From a virus: 51,634 bases of DNA. Each line of letters opens with the position of its first letter. Position 1 is the first letter of the stretch. Positions 27,292 through 35,920 of the stretch are shown in pieces. A program made the position numbers and the translations under genes. The notes under the pieces are model-generated. The model was not told the DNA's origin and ran no database searches. It saw only the letters and a program-made list of their open reading frames with translations. The stretch is taken from positions 1-51,634 of IMG/VR virus record IMGVR_UViG_3300005466_000012; one strand, 5' to 3'.

Positions 27292-28853
27292 TGGCCATCA
27301 CACATAAGATCTTAGACCAAAGGTCTGAACGTCGTAAGTTGGCAGAGTCTGACTTAGAAGAGTTTATCAAGCTCGTACACCCGAAGCGACTGCTTGGTAA
27401 CATACACAGAGAAGTAATACGTTGGTGGACATCAGGTAACGCTAAGTCACATCAGTTACTTCTTCTGCCTCGAGACCACATGAAGAGCGCACTTATCGCT
27501 TACCGTGTGGCATGGGAACTAACCCGGGATCCCACCCTTCGGGTATTGTATATTTCGTCTACGAGTAACCTTGCCATCAAGCAATTGAAGTTTATCAAGG
27601 ATATTCTTACAGACGATACGTACCGTCTTTACTGGCCAGATATGGTCAACAAGGAAGAGGCTAAGAGAGAAAAATGGACAGAACGAGAGGTATCTTTAGA
27701 TGATCCTAGAAGGCGCGCGGAGTCAATTAGAGAACCTAGCATTTTTACAGCTGGTCTTACAAGTAATATCGTTGGGTTGCATTGTGACATTGCTGTTCTT
27801 GATGATGTCGTTGTCGTGGGAAATGCATACACGGAAGAAGGACGAGGACGAGTAAAAGATCAATATGGTTACCTTTCATCTGTCGAAGGTGTTAACGCTA
27901 AAGAATGGGTTGTTGGTACGAGGTACCATCCATTAGATCTGTACTCAGATCTCCTCGACATGAAGGTAGAAGAATACGATGAACTGGGGAATATCATATC
28001 CACTAGTCCGCTTTTTGAAGTTATGGAGCACGCAGTTGAAACGGCTGGGGACGGTACTGGACAATACCTCTGGCCCAAGCAACAACGCTCAGACGGAAAG
28101 TGGTTCGGGTTTGATCAAGACATATTGCGAACGAAACGAGCACAGTACCTTAACAAGGTACACTTTAGGGCCCAATACTACAATGACCCTAGAGACGCAG
28201 AATCATCCCCAATACGAAGAGATCTCTTTCAGTATTACGATCCGAACTTCCTCACCCACCAAAACTACAATTGGTTCTACAAAAGAGAAAGACTCAACGT
28301 CGTCGCAGCAGTTGACTTCGCTTATAGCACTGGCAAACGAGCAGACGCAACTAGCATCGTCGTTATCGGGGTCTCAGGTGGAGGCGACTACTACATCCTC
28401 GAAATCGACAGATTCAAAACAGACACGATCTCAGAGTACTACAAACATATCCTTGCACTCTACCAAAAATGGGGATTCAGAAAAATCAGATGCGAAGTAA
28501 GCGTAGCCCAGCAAGTGATCGTAAAAGATCTAAAAGACAACTACATTCGCCGAAACGGACTCAGTCTAGTTATTGACGAGTTCCGTCCAACCCGTTGGCA
28601 AGGTAGCAAGGAAGAGCGGATACTAGCCATCTTGGAACCTAAATATGCAAATCGCCAAATCTGGCATTATCCGTCAGGTAACATCCAAACGCTTGAAGAA
28701 GAACTTGTCTTCCACAACCCCCCTCATGATGACGTCAAAGATGCGCTCGCGTCGGCCGTAGACTTCGCGGTGATGCCATTAGATTTATTCAGAATTAGAA
28801 AAGAAGCAATGCCAACCTATCATTACCATAATAAATTTGGAGGAGTCTCGTGA
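27291..28853 (+). CDS. terL: Terminase large subunit, 520 aa
   Basis: The ATPase has a variant Walker A LPRDHMKS (59-66) and Walker B HCDIAVLDD (164-172), as in T7-like terminases. The nuclease domain opens with VVAAVDFAYSTGKRADATSIVVIG and closes with HDDVKDALASAVDF, giving acidic metal ligands of the RNase H-like fold. Length is typical. It packages DNA into the prohead and cuts concatemers. The small subunit is not evident nearby. Its stop overlaps the GTG start of the portal gene. Confidence 0.95.
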   Translation: MAITHKILDQRSERRKLAESDLEEFIKLVHPKRLLGNIHREVIRWWTSGNAKSHQLLLLPRDHMKSALIAYRVAWELTRDPTLRVLYISSTSNLAIKQLKFIKDILTDDTYRLYWPDMVNKEEAKREKWTEREVSLDDPRRRAESIREPSIFTAGLTSNIVGLHCDIAVLDDVVVVGNAYTEEGRGRVKDQYGYLSSVEGVNAKEWVVGTRYHPLDLYSDLLDMKVEEYDELGNIISTSPLFEVMEHAVETAGDGTGQYLWPKQQRSDGKWFGFDQDILRTKRAQYLNKVHFRAQYYNDPRDAESSPIRRDLFQYYDPNFLTHQNYNWFYKRERLNVVAAVDFAYSTGKRADATSIVVIGVSGGGDYYILEIDRFKTDTISEYYKHILALYQKWGFRKIRCEVSVAQQVIVKDLKDNYIRRNGLSLVIDEFRPTRWQGSKEERILAILEPKYANRQIWHYPSGNIQTLEEELVFHNPPHDDVKDALASAVDFAVMPLDLFRIRKEAMPTYHYHNKFGGVS

Positions 28854-30688
28854 CCGGGAAGGTACTTGAGCTTCTTGACGTAATATCTCCAGATATTCTT
28901 GCGAGTAGAATAACCGAAACCTGGCTGGATTGGGATGGCCGCCGTCAAATAAAGAAAAACGAATGGGAAGAAGTACGTAGATATGTCTATGCGACCAATA
29001 CGGATCAAACTAGCAACTCTTCTCTTCCATGGAAAAATAAGACGACAGTACCTAAACTGTGTCAAATACGCGATAATCTCTTCGCAAACTATACTGCTAC
29101 TCTCTTCCCTAAACGTAAGTGGCTGGAATGGGAAGCTGATAATGCCGATAGTAACTCTCTATTGAAGAGAGATGCTATCGTCAACTACATGAGCTGGGTT
29201 GTTGAACAACCTACTTTCCGCCCTGAGGCAGAGAAACTCATTCAAGATTACATCGACTTCGGCAACTGTTTTGCCACTGTCGAGTGGAAGGACATGCGTG
29301 TCGAACAGAGCTCAAAAACACAAGTGGGCTTTGTTGGCCCCGCCCTTCGTCGTATATCTCCTCTTGATATTGTTTTCAATCCTACTTCAGAATCTTTCAT
29401 AGAGTCCCCCAAGATCATACGGAGTGTCATCAGTACTGGAGAACTCAAGTCTCTGCTTGACCGCATGAGCAACGACGAGAACCACGAAGAATATGAGACC
29501 CTTTACAAGTATCTTAGAGATATTAGGTTCCATGCGCAGCAATTCCAAGGCGACTGGATCCAGCGAGACAGACTATATCAAATGGATGGATTCACCTCCT
29601 TCCGAGAATATCTCATGTCAGACACCGTCGAAGTACTTACCTTCTTCGGAGATTGGTACGACCCCTACGCAGACGAACTCCAACGTAACCGTGTTATTAC
29701 TGTGGTGGATCGGCATAAACTCATCAATAATCGCCCTAATGACTCTTTTTATGGCTATCCACCTATCTTCCATTCTCCCTGGAGACGAAAGCAAGACAAT
29801 CTATGGGGTATGGGACCCTTGGATAATCTAGTCGGTATGCAGTACCGAATGGATCATGTGGAGAATATGAAGGCCGATATTTGGGATCTGGTTACATATC
29901 CAGTCCAGAAGATCAAAGGCTTTGTCGATGACTACACATGGCAGCCAGGAGAAAAGATATTTGTCACCGATGAAGGTGACGTAGAATTAGTCCAGCCTGA
30001 AGTACAAATCATGCAATCCAACTCGGAGATAGGCCTGCTAGCGCAGACTATGGAAGAAATGGCAGGCGCACCTCGTGAAGCAATGGGCATTAGATCCCCC
30101 GGTGAAAAAACCAAATACGAAGTACAACGTCTTGAGAATGCATCAGGCAGACTATTCCAAAACAAGATCTTCCAGTTCTCTGATTTTCTTGATGATTGTC
30201 TTAACGCTATGCTCGAGCTTGCACAGAGGAATATGGCCTCTATAACCTCAATCCGAGTGTTCAATGATGACTTTCAAACCACAACCTTCCAGAACCTCAC
30301 TGTCGATGACATTACCGGAATTGGGCGTATTCGCGCCGTGGGCGCTAGGCATTTCGCGGAACAAGCCGAGATGGTCCAGAACCTCACATCCCTTACCGGG
30401 TCTGGGCTCTGGCCAGCCGTACAGCCACACTTCTCTGGAATTGTAATGGCTAAGATACTTGAGTCGATATTCGATCTCAAAGACTACCACGTCGTCACTC
30501 CGTATGTCGCTTTAGCCGAACAGGCAGATGCGCAGCGGTATATCCAAGCAATGCAAGAACAGCTCGCTAAGGAGACCACAACGGCCACAGGTATGGGAGA
30601 TGACTATGATGTTGATGCATCAGGTAACTTCCAACCTCCTGCAGGTCAGGTAGCGTCTCCTAACGTAGCTCAAACAGGTACGCCATGA
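28850..30688 (+). CDS. Portal (head-tail connector) protein, T7-like, 612 aa
   Basis: Large soluble protein placed directly after terminase. It has the T7/P22-type portal pattern: an N-terminal region with LPWKNKTTVPKLCQIRDNLFANYTATLFP, a central NLVGMQYRMDHVENMKADIWD and PVQKIKG..., and a helical EAMGIRSPGEKTKYEVQRLENASGRLFQ stem region. The C-terminal tail is Gln/Thr/Gly rich. The start is GTG in the terminase stop. It forms the dodecameric entry for DNA and the site of tail attachment. Confidence 0.88.
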   Translation: MTGKVLELLDVISPDILASRITETWLDWDGRRQIKKNEWEEVRRYVYATNTDQTSNSSLPWKNKTTVPKLCQIRDNLFANYTATLFPKRKWLEWEADNADSNSLLKRDAIVNYMSWVVEQPTFRPEAEKLIQDYIDFGNCFATVEWKDMRVEQSSKTQVGFVGPALRRISPLDIVFNPTSESFIESPKIIRSVISTGELKSLLDRMSNDENHEEYETLYKYLRDIRFHAQQFQGDWIQRDRLYQMDGFTSFREYLMSDTVEVLTFFGDWYDPYADELQRNRVITVVDRHKLINNRPNDSFYGYPPIFHSPWRRKQDNLWGMGPLDNLVGMQYRMDHVENMKADIWDLVTYPVQKIKGFVDDYTWQPGEKIFVTDEGDVELVQPEVQIMQSNSEIGLLAQTMEEMAGAPREAMGIRSPGEKTKYEVQRLENASGRLFQNKIFQFSDFLDDCLNAMLELAQRNMASITSIRVFNDDFQTTTFQNLTVDDITGIGRIRAVGARHFAEQAEMVQNLTSLTGSGLWPAVQPHFSGIVMAKILESIFDLKDYHVVTPYVALAEQADAQRYIQAMQEQLAKETTTATGMGDDYDVDASGNFQPPAGQVASPNVAQTGTP

Positions 30689-30972
30689 TTAGTGCATGGA
30701 CTAAACACTGCAAATCTGAAGAAGAGAAGCAGCAATACCAAGAATCTCTCAAGAGAGTAAAGTGGGTCCTAGATGACCTGACTGCTCTTGTCGAGACGAA
30801 TGTAAGCTCTATTGAGCTACAAGAGACCTCACCGAAATCTTACGATAGTCCTAACTGGCCTTACCGTCAAGCACACGCTAACGGCTACAAAGAAGCTATG
30901 AAGGATTTCATCAAACTAATTACCTTAGACCCCAAGGAAACAAATGGCCGACAGCCTCCTCAATCTGGATGA
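30685..30972 (+). CDS. Small hypothetical protein between portal and scaffold, 95 aa
   Basis: Begins MISAWTKHCKSEEEKQQYQE. Charged and helical; the C-terminal part (AHANGYKEAMKDFIKLITLD) is amphipathic. It overlaps the portal stop (ATGA) and the scaffold start by 29 bases. Probably a minor head-assembly factor; inferred from location. Confidence 0.65.
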   Translation: MISAWTKHCKSEEEKQQYQESLKRVKWVLDDLTALVETNVSSIELQETSPKSYDSPNWPYRQAHANGYKEAMKDFIKLITLDPKETNGRQPPQSG

Positions 30973-31693
30973 TAACCAACCATCCGCCCAAGATCGCGAA
31001 GCAATCCTAAACAAGTGGAAAGACAAGCCACAGGAAGAACTTCTCGAAGCAAAAGTTAACGCTGACCTATACGTTAAGACCCTCACAGCTAGACTTGATG
31101 ACTTAAGAAATGATTATCTTTCGTTACGAGAACAGCACCAAGCAGGTACCGAACTGAAGGATTTGATTGACCAATTAAAGTCAAAGCCTCAGGGAGACGA
31201 TAATTCCCAACTTACCAATCAGGGAAACAATCTACCAGCTATTAAGCCAGAAGACATTGATACTCTCGTCACTCAACGAGTGACTGAACAGTTGACGCAA
31301 CACCAGCGTACGCTTGCTCAGCGAGAGAACTTCAAGACCGTCGAGGCTAAACTTAAAGAGCAATTTGGTCCCGATTACCAGAATGCTTATAAGCAACGTT
31401 TAGATACTCTAGGACTAGATCGTGAATTCGCAGATGATCTCGCAAAGAATCATCCACAAGTATTCATAAAAACCTTCGAGTTGGACAATGTTAAGCAGCA
31501 GAACAATGTTTCTGTTCCTCGCAATACCCAACGTCCAGGTTCGTTCGCTCCATCCGCACCCGTGCGTAACTGGGCTTACTATCAGGAAATGAAGAAGACT
31601 AATCCGAAGTTGTATCTGGATCCCAAAATAGCGGTCCAGATGGATGCCGACGCTCAGGCCTTAGGGGCTGACTTCGGACTTCCGGTGGACTAA
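30944..31693 (+). CDS. Scaffold/capsid assembly protein, 249 aa
   Basis: Highly charged and helical with coiled-coil stretches (LYVKTLTARLDDLRNDYLSL, VTEQLTQHQRTLAQRENFKT). A C-terminal part holds PVRNWAYYQEMKKTNPKLYLDPKIAVQMDADAQ, seen in T7-like scaffold-type proteins. It lies directly before the capsid gene, as scaffolds do. AAGGAAAC precedes the ATG. Confidence 0.8.
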   Translation: MADSLLNLDDNQPSAQDREAILNKWKDKPQEELLEAKVNADLYVKTLTARLDDLRNDYLSLREQHQAGTELKDLIDQLKSKPQGDDNSQLTNQGNNLPAIKPEDIDTLVTQRVTEQLTQHQRTLAQRENFKTVEAKLKEQFGPDYQNAYKQRLDTLGLDREFADDLAKNHPQVFIKTFELDNVKQQNNVSVPRNTQRPGSFAPSAPVRNWAYYQEMKKTNPKLYLDPKIAVQMDADAQALGADFGLPVD

Positions 31694-31714
31694 ACCCACT
31701 AAGGAGATAACTTC

Positions 31715-32674
31715 ATGGCTGGTTTTACCTCACAAGGCAATCAGCATCTCATTAGGACACAGCTCTGGTCGACTCAGATCAAAGAGCTGCTTCTTGATGA
31801 GTTGAACGCAATGAAGTTTGTCCGTATCCTCGGGGATTTCCCTGATGGTTACACGATCAACATCCCCTCGATTGGTGAAGCTGAGACTGCCGATTTCAAT
31901 GAAAATATGGCAATCAAGTACAACGCACTAGACACTGGTAACTTCCAGTTCTCGTTCGACCAGTACAAGTACTCTGCTAATGCAATCTCGGAGAAGTTTA
32001 AGAGGGATAGTTTCTACGCGCAAGACGTAGTCGCGGCATTCGTGCCACGTCAACATCGTGCGTTGATGGAAGCTGTCGAAACTCGCATCTTTGCCGTTGC
32101 GAACTCTGGACAAACTGCATCTAACCTAAACACTATCAACAACGCAAGCCACCGATGGGTCGCTGGTGGTACTGGTCAGTCCCTTACCATTCAGGACTTC
32201 GCCAAGGCTCAGTATGCCCTTCAGAAGGCTAACGTGCCCCAGACGAATCTGTGTGCGATTGTTGACCCGTCCGTTGCCTACACTTTGGCCACGCAAGCTA
32301 ACATGGTTAACCTCATGTCACCACAGCAAATGTGGGGGGATGTTGCCCGTGATGGTATTGTGACTGGCTTTAAGTTCCGGTTCAACGTCTTCGGTTTTGA
32401 TATCTACGTTTCCAACTACCTTCCCGGTAGCATCAGTGAAACTATCAACTCCGTCGCCGTAACCAATGGTGTGGCCAACTATTTCTTCAGCGCAACCCCC
32501 GGTGACACCTGTCCCTGGATTGGTGCATTCCGTCAGCAACCTACCGTCTACAGCGAGTTCAACAAGGACCTGCAGCAGACTGAGTACCTGACGATCTGCG
32601 AATACGGCTTCAAGCTGTATCGGCCTGAGAATATGGTCATCATCCTCACCAGCACCTCTGCTGTGCCTGCATAA
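31715..32674 (+). CDS. Major capsid protein, 319 aa
   Basis: Position after scaffold, size and composition fit an HK97-fold capsid protein. Features are an N-terminal arm, a beta-rich E-loop region (FPDGYTINIPSIGEAETADFNENM, YKYSANAISEKFKRDSFYAQDVVAAFVPRQ), and the spine-helix and P-domain segments CAIVDPSVAYTL and VFGFDIYVSNYLPG. It ends GFKLYRPENMVIILTSTSAVPA. AAGGAG lies 6 bases before the ATG. Forms the icosahedral shell. Confidence 0.9.
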   Translation: MAGFTSQGNQHLIRTQLWSTQIKELLLDELNAMKFVRILGDFPDGYTINIPSIGEAETADFNENMAIKYNALDTGNFQFSFDQYKYSANAISEKFKRDSFYAQDVVAAFVPRQHRALMEAVETRIFAVANSGQTASNLNTINNASHRWVAGGTGQSLTIQDFAKAQYALQKANVPQTNLCAIVDPSVAYTLATQANMVNLMSPQQMWGDVARDGIVTGFKFRFNVFGFDIYVSNYLPGSISETINSVAVTNGVANYFFSATPGDTCPWIGAFRQQPTVYSEFNKDLQQTEYLTICEYGFKLYRPENMVIILTSTSAVPA

Positions 32675-32685
32675 GGAGTAACAAC

Positions 32686-33216
32686 ATGGTAGCTGGAAAT
32701 TGGATGAACAATGACGGACTCTACATCCAGTACGGAACTTCGAAAGCTGTTCCTACTACGATGGGAGACTATCTATCCTATGGTGAAACTCGAGAAGTCG
32801 AATTCACCGTCACCTTCGCAAACGCTGTCCCTGCGGGTCAGTACATTCTCGGTAACACTACGATGTTCCCGTCTGGCGTGTTCATTGAACAGGTCGAGAT
32901 GGACGTCGAAGTTGCTGCCGCTGGCGGTACTTCCTTCAGCATCGGTACTGTAAGGGCTGACCGTACGACGACTGGTACTGGTGGCACTGCCGCTGGCACC
33001 TTCATCAACGGTGAAGTCTTGGCCACTATTACCCCCGCTGGTAAGAAGGTCATTTACACTGCTGGTACGTCGGGCGCTGGTACCGGTATCGGTACTACGA
33101 CCAACTTTACGGATGGTTTTGCATATATCGCGATTACGACTGTCGGTACGTTTACCGGTGGTGGTACGGCTAAGATCCGTATCAAGTATCGTGGTATTGG
33201 TACAATCACTCAGTAA
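32686..33216 (+). CDS. Probable head decoration/fibre protein, 176 aa
   Basis: Thr/Gly/Ala-rich beta protein with few charges (VEFTVTFANAVPAGQYILGNTTMFPSGVFIEQVEMDVEVAAAGG). It follows the capsid gene after 11 bases with its own AAGGAG and precedes a terminator. Such proteins usually coat or stabilise the head; the assignment is by position and composition. Confidence 0.65.
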   Translation: MVAGNWMNNDGLYIQYGTSKAVPTTMGDYLSYGETREVEFTVTFANAVPAGQYILGNTTMFPSGVFIEQVEMDVEVAAAGGTSFSIGTVRADRTTTGTGGTAAGTFINGEVLATITPAGKKVIYTAGTSGAGTGIGTTTNFTDGFAYIAITTVGTFTGGGTAKIRIKYRGIGTITQ

Positions 33217-33223
33217 TTGATCT

Positions 33224-33249
33224 AGGGGGTCCTAGCGGCCCCCTCTTTC
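33224..33249 (+). terminator. Rightward terminator after capsid block
   Basis: AGGGGG / CCCCCT stem with a 9-base loop, followed by CTTTCAT. Only 14 bases separate it from the next gene, so it probably reduces rather than ends transcription into the second fibre cluster. Confidence 0.65.
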
Positions 33250-33262
33250 ATAAGGAAAACAT

Positions 33263-33520
33263 ATGACTCTTCCTAATCTTATTCTAGATAATACAGGCAA
33301 TACGGAAGTCGAAGACGCCGTCCGCCTGTCTTATAACGCGATGACGAACGTTCCGATCCCCGTGGCTTCGCAGCCTTATATCTGCGCTGGCACTGGCGCT
33401 CCTACGTTTACCGCTCCTCAGGGTACCATGTACATCCGTATCGACGGTGGTGCAGGTGCTCGTCTTTATATGAACAGCACAGGTTCTACGACCTGGATTG
33501 TTGCAGGTAGCGCGGCGTAA
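33263..33520 (+). CDS. Small tail-fibre associated protein, 85 aa
   Basis: Begins MTLPNLILDNTGNTEVEDAV. The second half (GAPTFTAPQGTMYIRIDGGAGARLYMNSTGSTTWIVAG) is a beta domain recurring in phage fibre and head-fibre proteins. AAGGAAA lies before the ATG. First gene after the terminator. Confidence 0.65.
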   Translation: MTLPNLILDNTGNTEVEDAVRLSYNAMTNVPIPVASQPYICAGTGAPTFTAPQGTMYIRIDGGAGARLYMNSTGSTTWIVAGSAA

Positions 33521-33522
33521 CA

Positions 33523-34593
33523 ATGACTAAAGTAACCCTGGCTAATGTAGGAAACATCATTGATGCTACTACGGCGGAAACAAATATAAATAATAATTCT
33601 GCGGCCATAGTTACCGCCGTTGAAAATACATTATCGAGAGACGGCACAAACCCTAACTCGATGAATGCTAATATAGATATGAATTCTAACCGAATTCTTA
33701 ATCTGCCTACTCCTGTTAGTAATCTCGAGCCAGCTAGATTAGTTGATCTGGAAACGCTAACAGGCAGTGGTACTATTACTGTCAATCCTCTCCCAACGGG
33801 GGGAACTACTGCTCAGGTTCTTTCTAAGAACAGCAACGCTAACTTCGACGCTGGTTGGTCTACACTCCCTACTTTCGTCAGTTCAATTGATGCTCAGACC
33901 GGCGTATTCACTACTGGAAATGGTATCGATAGTCTAGGCAAAGTCATCGAGTTGACAGCCGCTCGAAGAACTTTACCAACTCGTCAAGTATTTAATACTG
34001 GGTCTGGAACTTATAACCGACCTGCTAACTGCCTTTACATCATCGTTAAGATGGTGGGCGGCGGTGGAGGTGGCGGTGGTTCTGGTACTTCAGGCGCTGG
34101 TACAGGAGGTACTGGAGGTACTACATCTTTCTCTACATTCTCTGCAACAGGAGGTGTAGGAGGAACTGGTGCTAATCTAACTTCCAACGCAGGCGGTGCT
34201 GGAGGCTCTGCATCCGGAGGTAATATAAACCTAAGCGGTCAGCCCGGTGGAAGCTCATTCAGTGAAGTTCTATCGACTGTCTACGGAGGTGTAGGTGGAA
34301 ACTCTGCTTGGTATTGTGGAGGTGCTACCAACAATCTGGTAACAGGTGCAGGTGGAGCTGCTGTTAACAACACTGGAGGCGGTGGTGGCGGTGCTGCCAT
34401 GTCTAGCGGAAACGCTGCAGCTTCTGGCGGTGGCGGAGGCGGAAGTCTCGAGGGCATTATATACAGCCCTGCTGCAACATACTCATATGCCGTTGGTGCT
34501 GCTGGCTCTGCAGGTTCTGCAGGTGTCGGCGGATCAGCAGGCGGTGTTGGTGGTGCAGGCTTGATTATAGTCGACGAATACTACGGAAGTTAA
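33523..34593 (+). CDS. Tail fibre protein with glycine-rich distal domain, 356 aa
   Basis: The N-terminal 120 residues (NTLSRDGTNPNSMNANIDMN, SNRILNLPTP, GGTTAQVLSKNSNANFDAGW) are a virion-attachment module also present in the next gene. The C-terminal half, from about residue 180, is a glycine-rich region with GGGGGGGGSGTSGAG runs, resembling polyglycine distal fibre domains that bind receptors. It ends LIIVDEYYGS. Low charge throughout. Confidence 0.8.
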   Translation: MTKVTLANVGNIIDATTAETNINNNSAAIVTAVENTLSRDGTNPNSMNANIDMNSNRILNLPTPVSNLEPARLVDLETLTGSGTITVNPLPTGGTTAQVLSKNSNANFDAGWSTLPTFVSSIDAQTGVFTTGNGIDSLGKVIELTAARRTLPTRQVFNTGSGTYNRPANCLYIIVKMVGGGGGGGGSGTSGAGTGGTGGTTSFSTFSATGGVGGTGANLTSNAGGAGGSASGGNINLSGQPGGSSFSEVLSTVYGGVGGNSAWYCGGATNNLVTGAGGAAVNNTGGGGGGAAMSSGNAAASGGGGGGSLEGIIYSPAATYSYAVGAAGSAGSAGVGGSAGGVGGAGLIIVDEYYGS

Positions 34594-34594
34594 A

Positions 34595-35920
34595 ATGTCT
34601 AAGATAACACTCACACCTCTGGCTAATCTCCAGAATGAAAATACAGCAGTAAATGCTATTAACAATAATAGTGATACTATCCAGACTGCTTTCGATAACA
34701 CTCTATCCAGAGATGGTACTGCCCCTAATACTATGCAGGCTACCATTGACATGGATTCCAACAGGATACTAAATCTTCCTGAACCTGCCACGGCAGACGA
34801 ACCTCTTCGTCTACAAGATCTTAGTGATTTTGTTGGAGGTGGTACGGTTACGAATATCCCAGCAGGTGGTACTACTGGACAGCACCTGACTAAGTCAAGT
34901 AACGCAGACTATGCCGTAGGCTGGACTTCAGAGTCCTCTTCCCTCGTCGCAGGAACTAACATAAATATCACTGGTTCTAGTCCTGCCACTGTCGCTACGA
35001 TAACTAACCCTACGTTCACGACAGTCAATACTGCTACTATACCTACTGTCGTAGATACACTAGTTGGACGTAATACTACTGACACCCTGACTAATAAAAC
35101 TCTTACTGCTCCTACAATGACTGCCCCTGTCTTGGGCACTCCTGCGAGCGGTACTCTTACTAACTGCACTGGGTATACCCCAGCCAACTTGTCAGGTATA
35201 GCAGCAGGCATGGCTACCTTCCTGACTACTCCTTCTTCGGCTAACCTGAGGACTGCAGTTACAGACGAGACAGGCTCTGGTGGTGCTCTTGTATTCGCTA
35301 CAGGTCCTACCCTGTCTGCCCCAGTAATCTCTACGATATCTAATACTGGAACGCTCACTCTACCTACTTCTACTGATACTCTTGTAGGTAAGGCCACTAC
35401 AGATACCTTCACCAACAAGACCTTCAACAGCACTGCCACAGGCAATGTCCTGCAGGTAAGTGGTGTTACTGTCTCTGCTGGTCAGTACCCAGGTGAACCT
35501 ACAACTGGCAATGCTACAGCAGGTAACAAAGGCGAGTATATCGAAAGTGTAATCGCTTCTGGCTCTGCTATCTCTGTACTGAGCAATACTGCTAAGGACT
35601 TGACTACGATCTCTCTCACCGCAGGTGATTGGGATGTCGACGCTGTTCTTCAGTATCTCTTCCCTGCCAGCACTAGCGTGACGGCGATGGGAGCATCTCT
35701 CTCTACAACCTTGAATACTCTGGATGCTACAGCAGGTAGATTTGTAAACCTCATCTCTGCGGCTAACGTCCCCGGTAACGGTGCTACATCCTCCGTAGTT
35801 ATTCCCTCTCTTCGTTTCAGCTTGTCTAGCACCACTACTATCCATCTGGTTGCATTGACAACGTTCACAGTCTCCACTCTCAGTATGTACGGTATCATCC
35901 GTGCAAGAAGGGCTCGTTAA
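34595..35920 (+). CDS. Tail fibre protein, paralogous N-terminus, 441 aa
   Basis: Residues 1-110 repeat the pattern of the previous fibre (NTLSRDGTAPNTMQATIDMD, SNRILNLPEP, GGTTGQHLTKSSNADYAVGW). The middle carries repeated DTL(V/T)..NTT/TNKTLTAPTMTAPVLGTPASGTL segments typical of phage fibre shafts. The end is a beta-sandwich (LSTTLNTLDATAGRFVNLIS, SLRFSLSSTTTIHLVALTTF). It abuts the tailspike gene by TAATG. Confidence 0.8.
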   Translation: MSKITLTPLANLQNENTAVNAINNNSDTIQTAFDNTLSRDGTAPNTMQATIDMDSNRILNLPEPATADEPLRLQDLSDFVGGGTVTNIPAGGTTGQHLTKSSNADYAVGWTSESSSLVAGTNINITGSSPATVATITNPTFTTVNTATIPTVVDTLVGRNTTDTLTNKTLTAPTMTAPVLGTPASGTLTNCTGYTPANLSGIAAGMATFLTTPSSANLRTAVTDETGSGGALVFATGPTLSAPVISTISNTGTLTLPTSTDTLVGKATTDTFTNKTFNSTATGNVLQVSGVTVSAGQYPGEPTTGNATAGNKGEYIESVIASGSAISVLSNTAKDLTTISLTAGDWDVDAVLQYLFPASTSVTAMGASLSTTLNTLDATAGRFVNLISAANVPGNGATSSVVIPSLRFSLSSTTTIHLVALTTFTVSTLSMYGIIRARRAR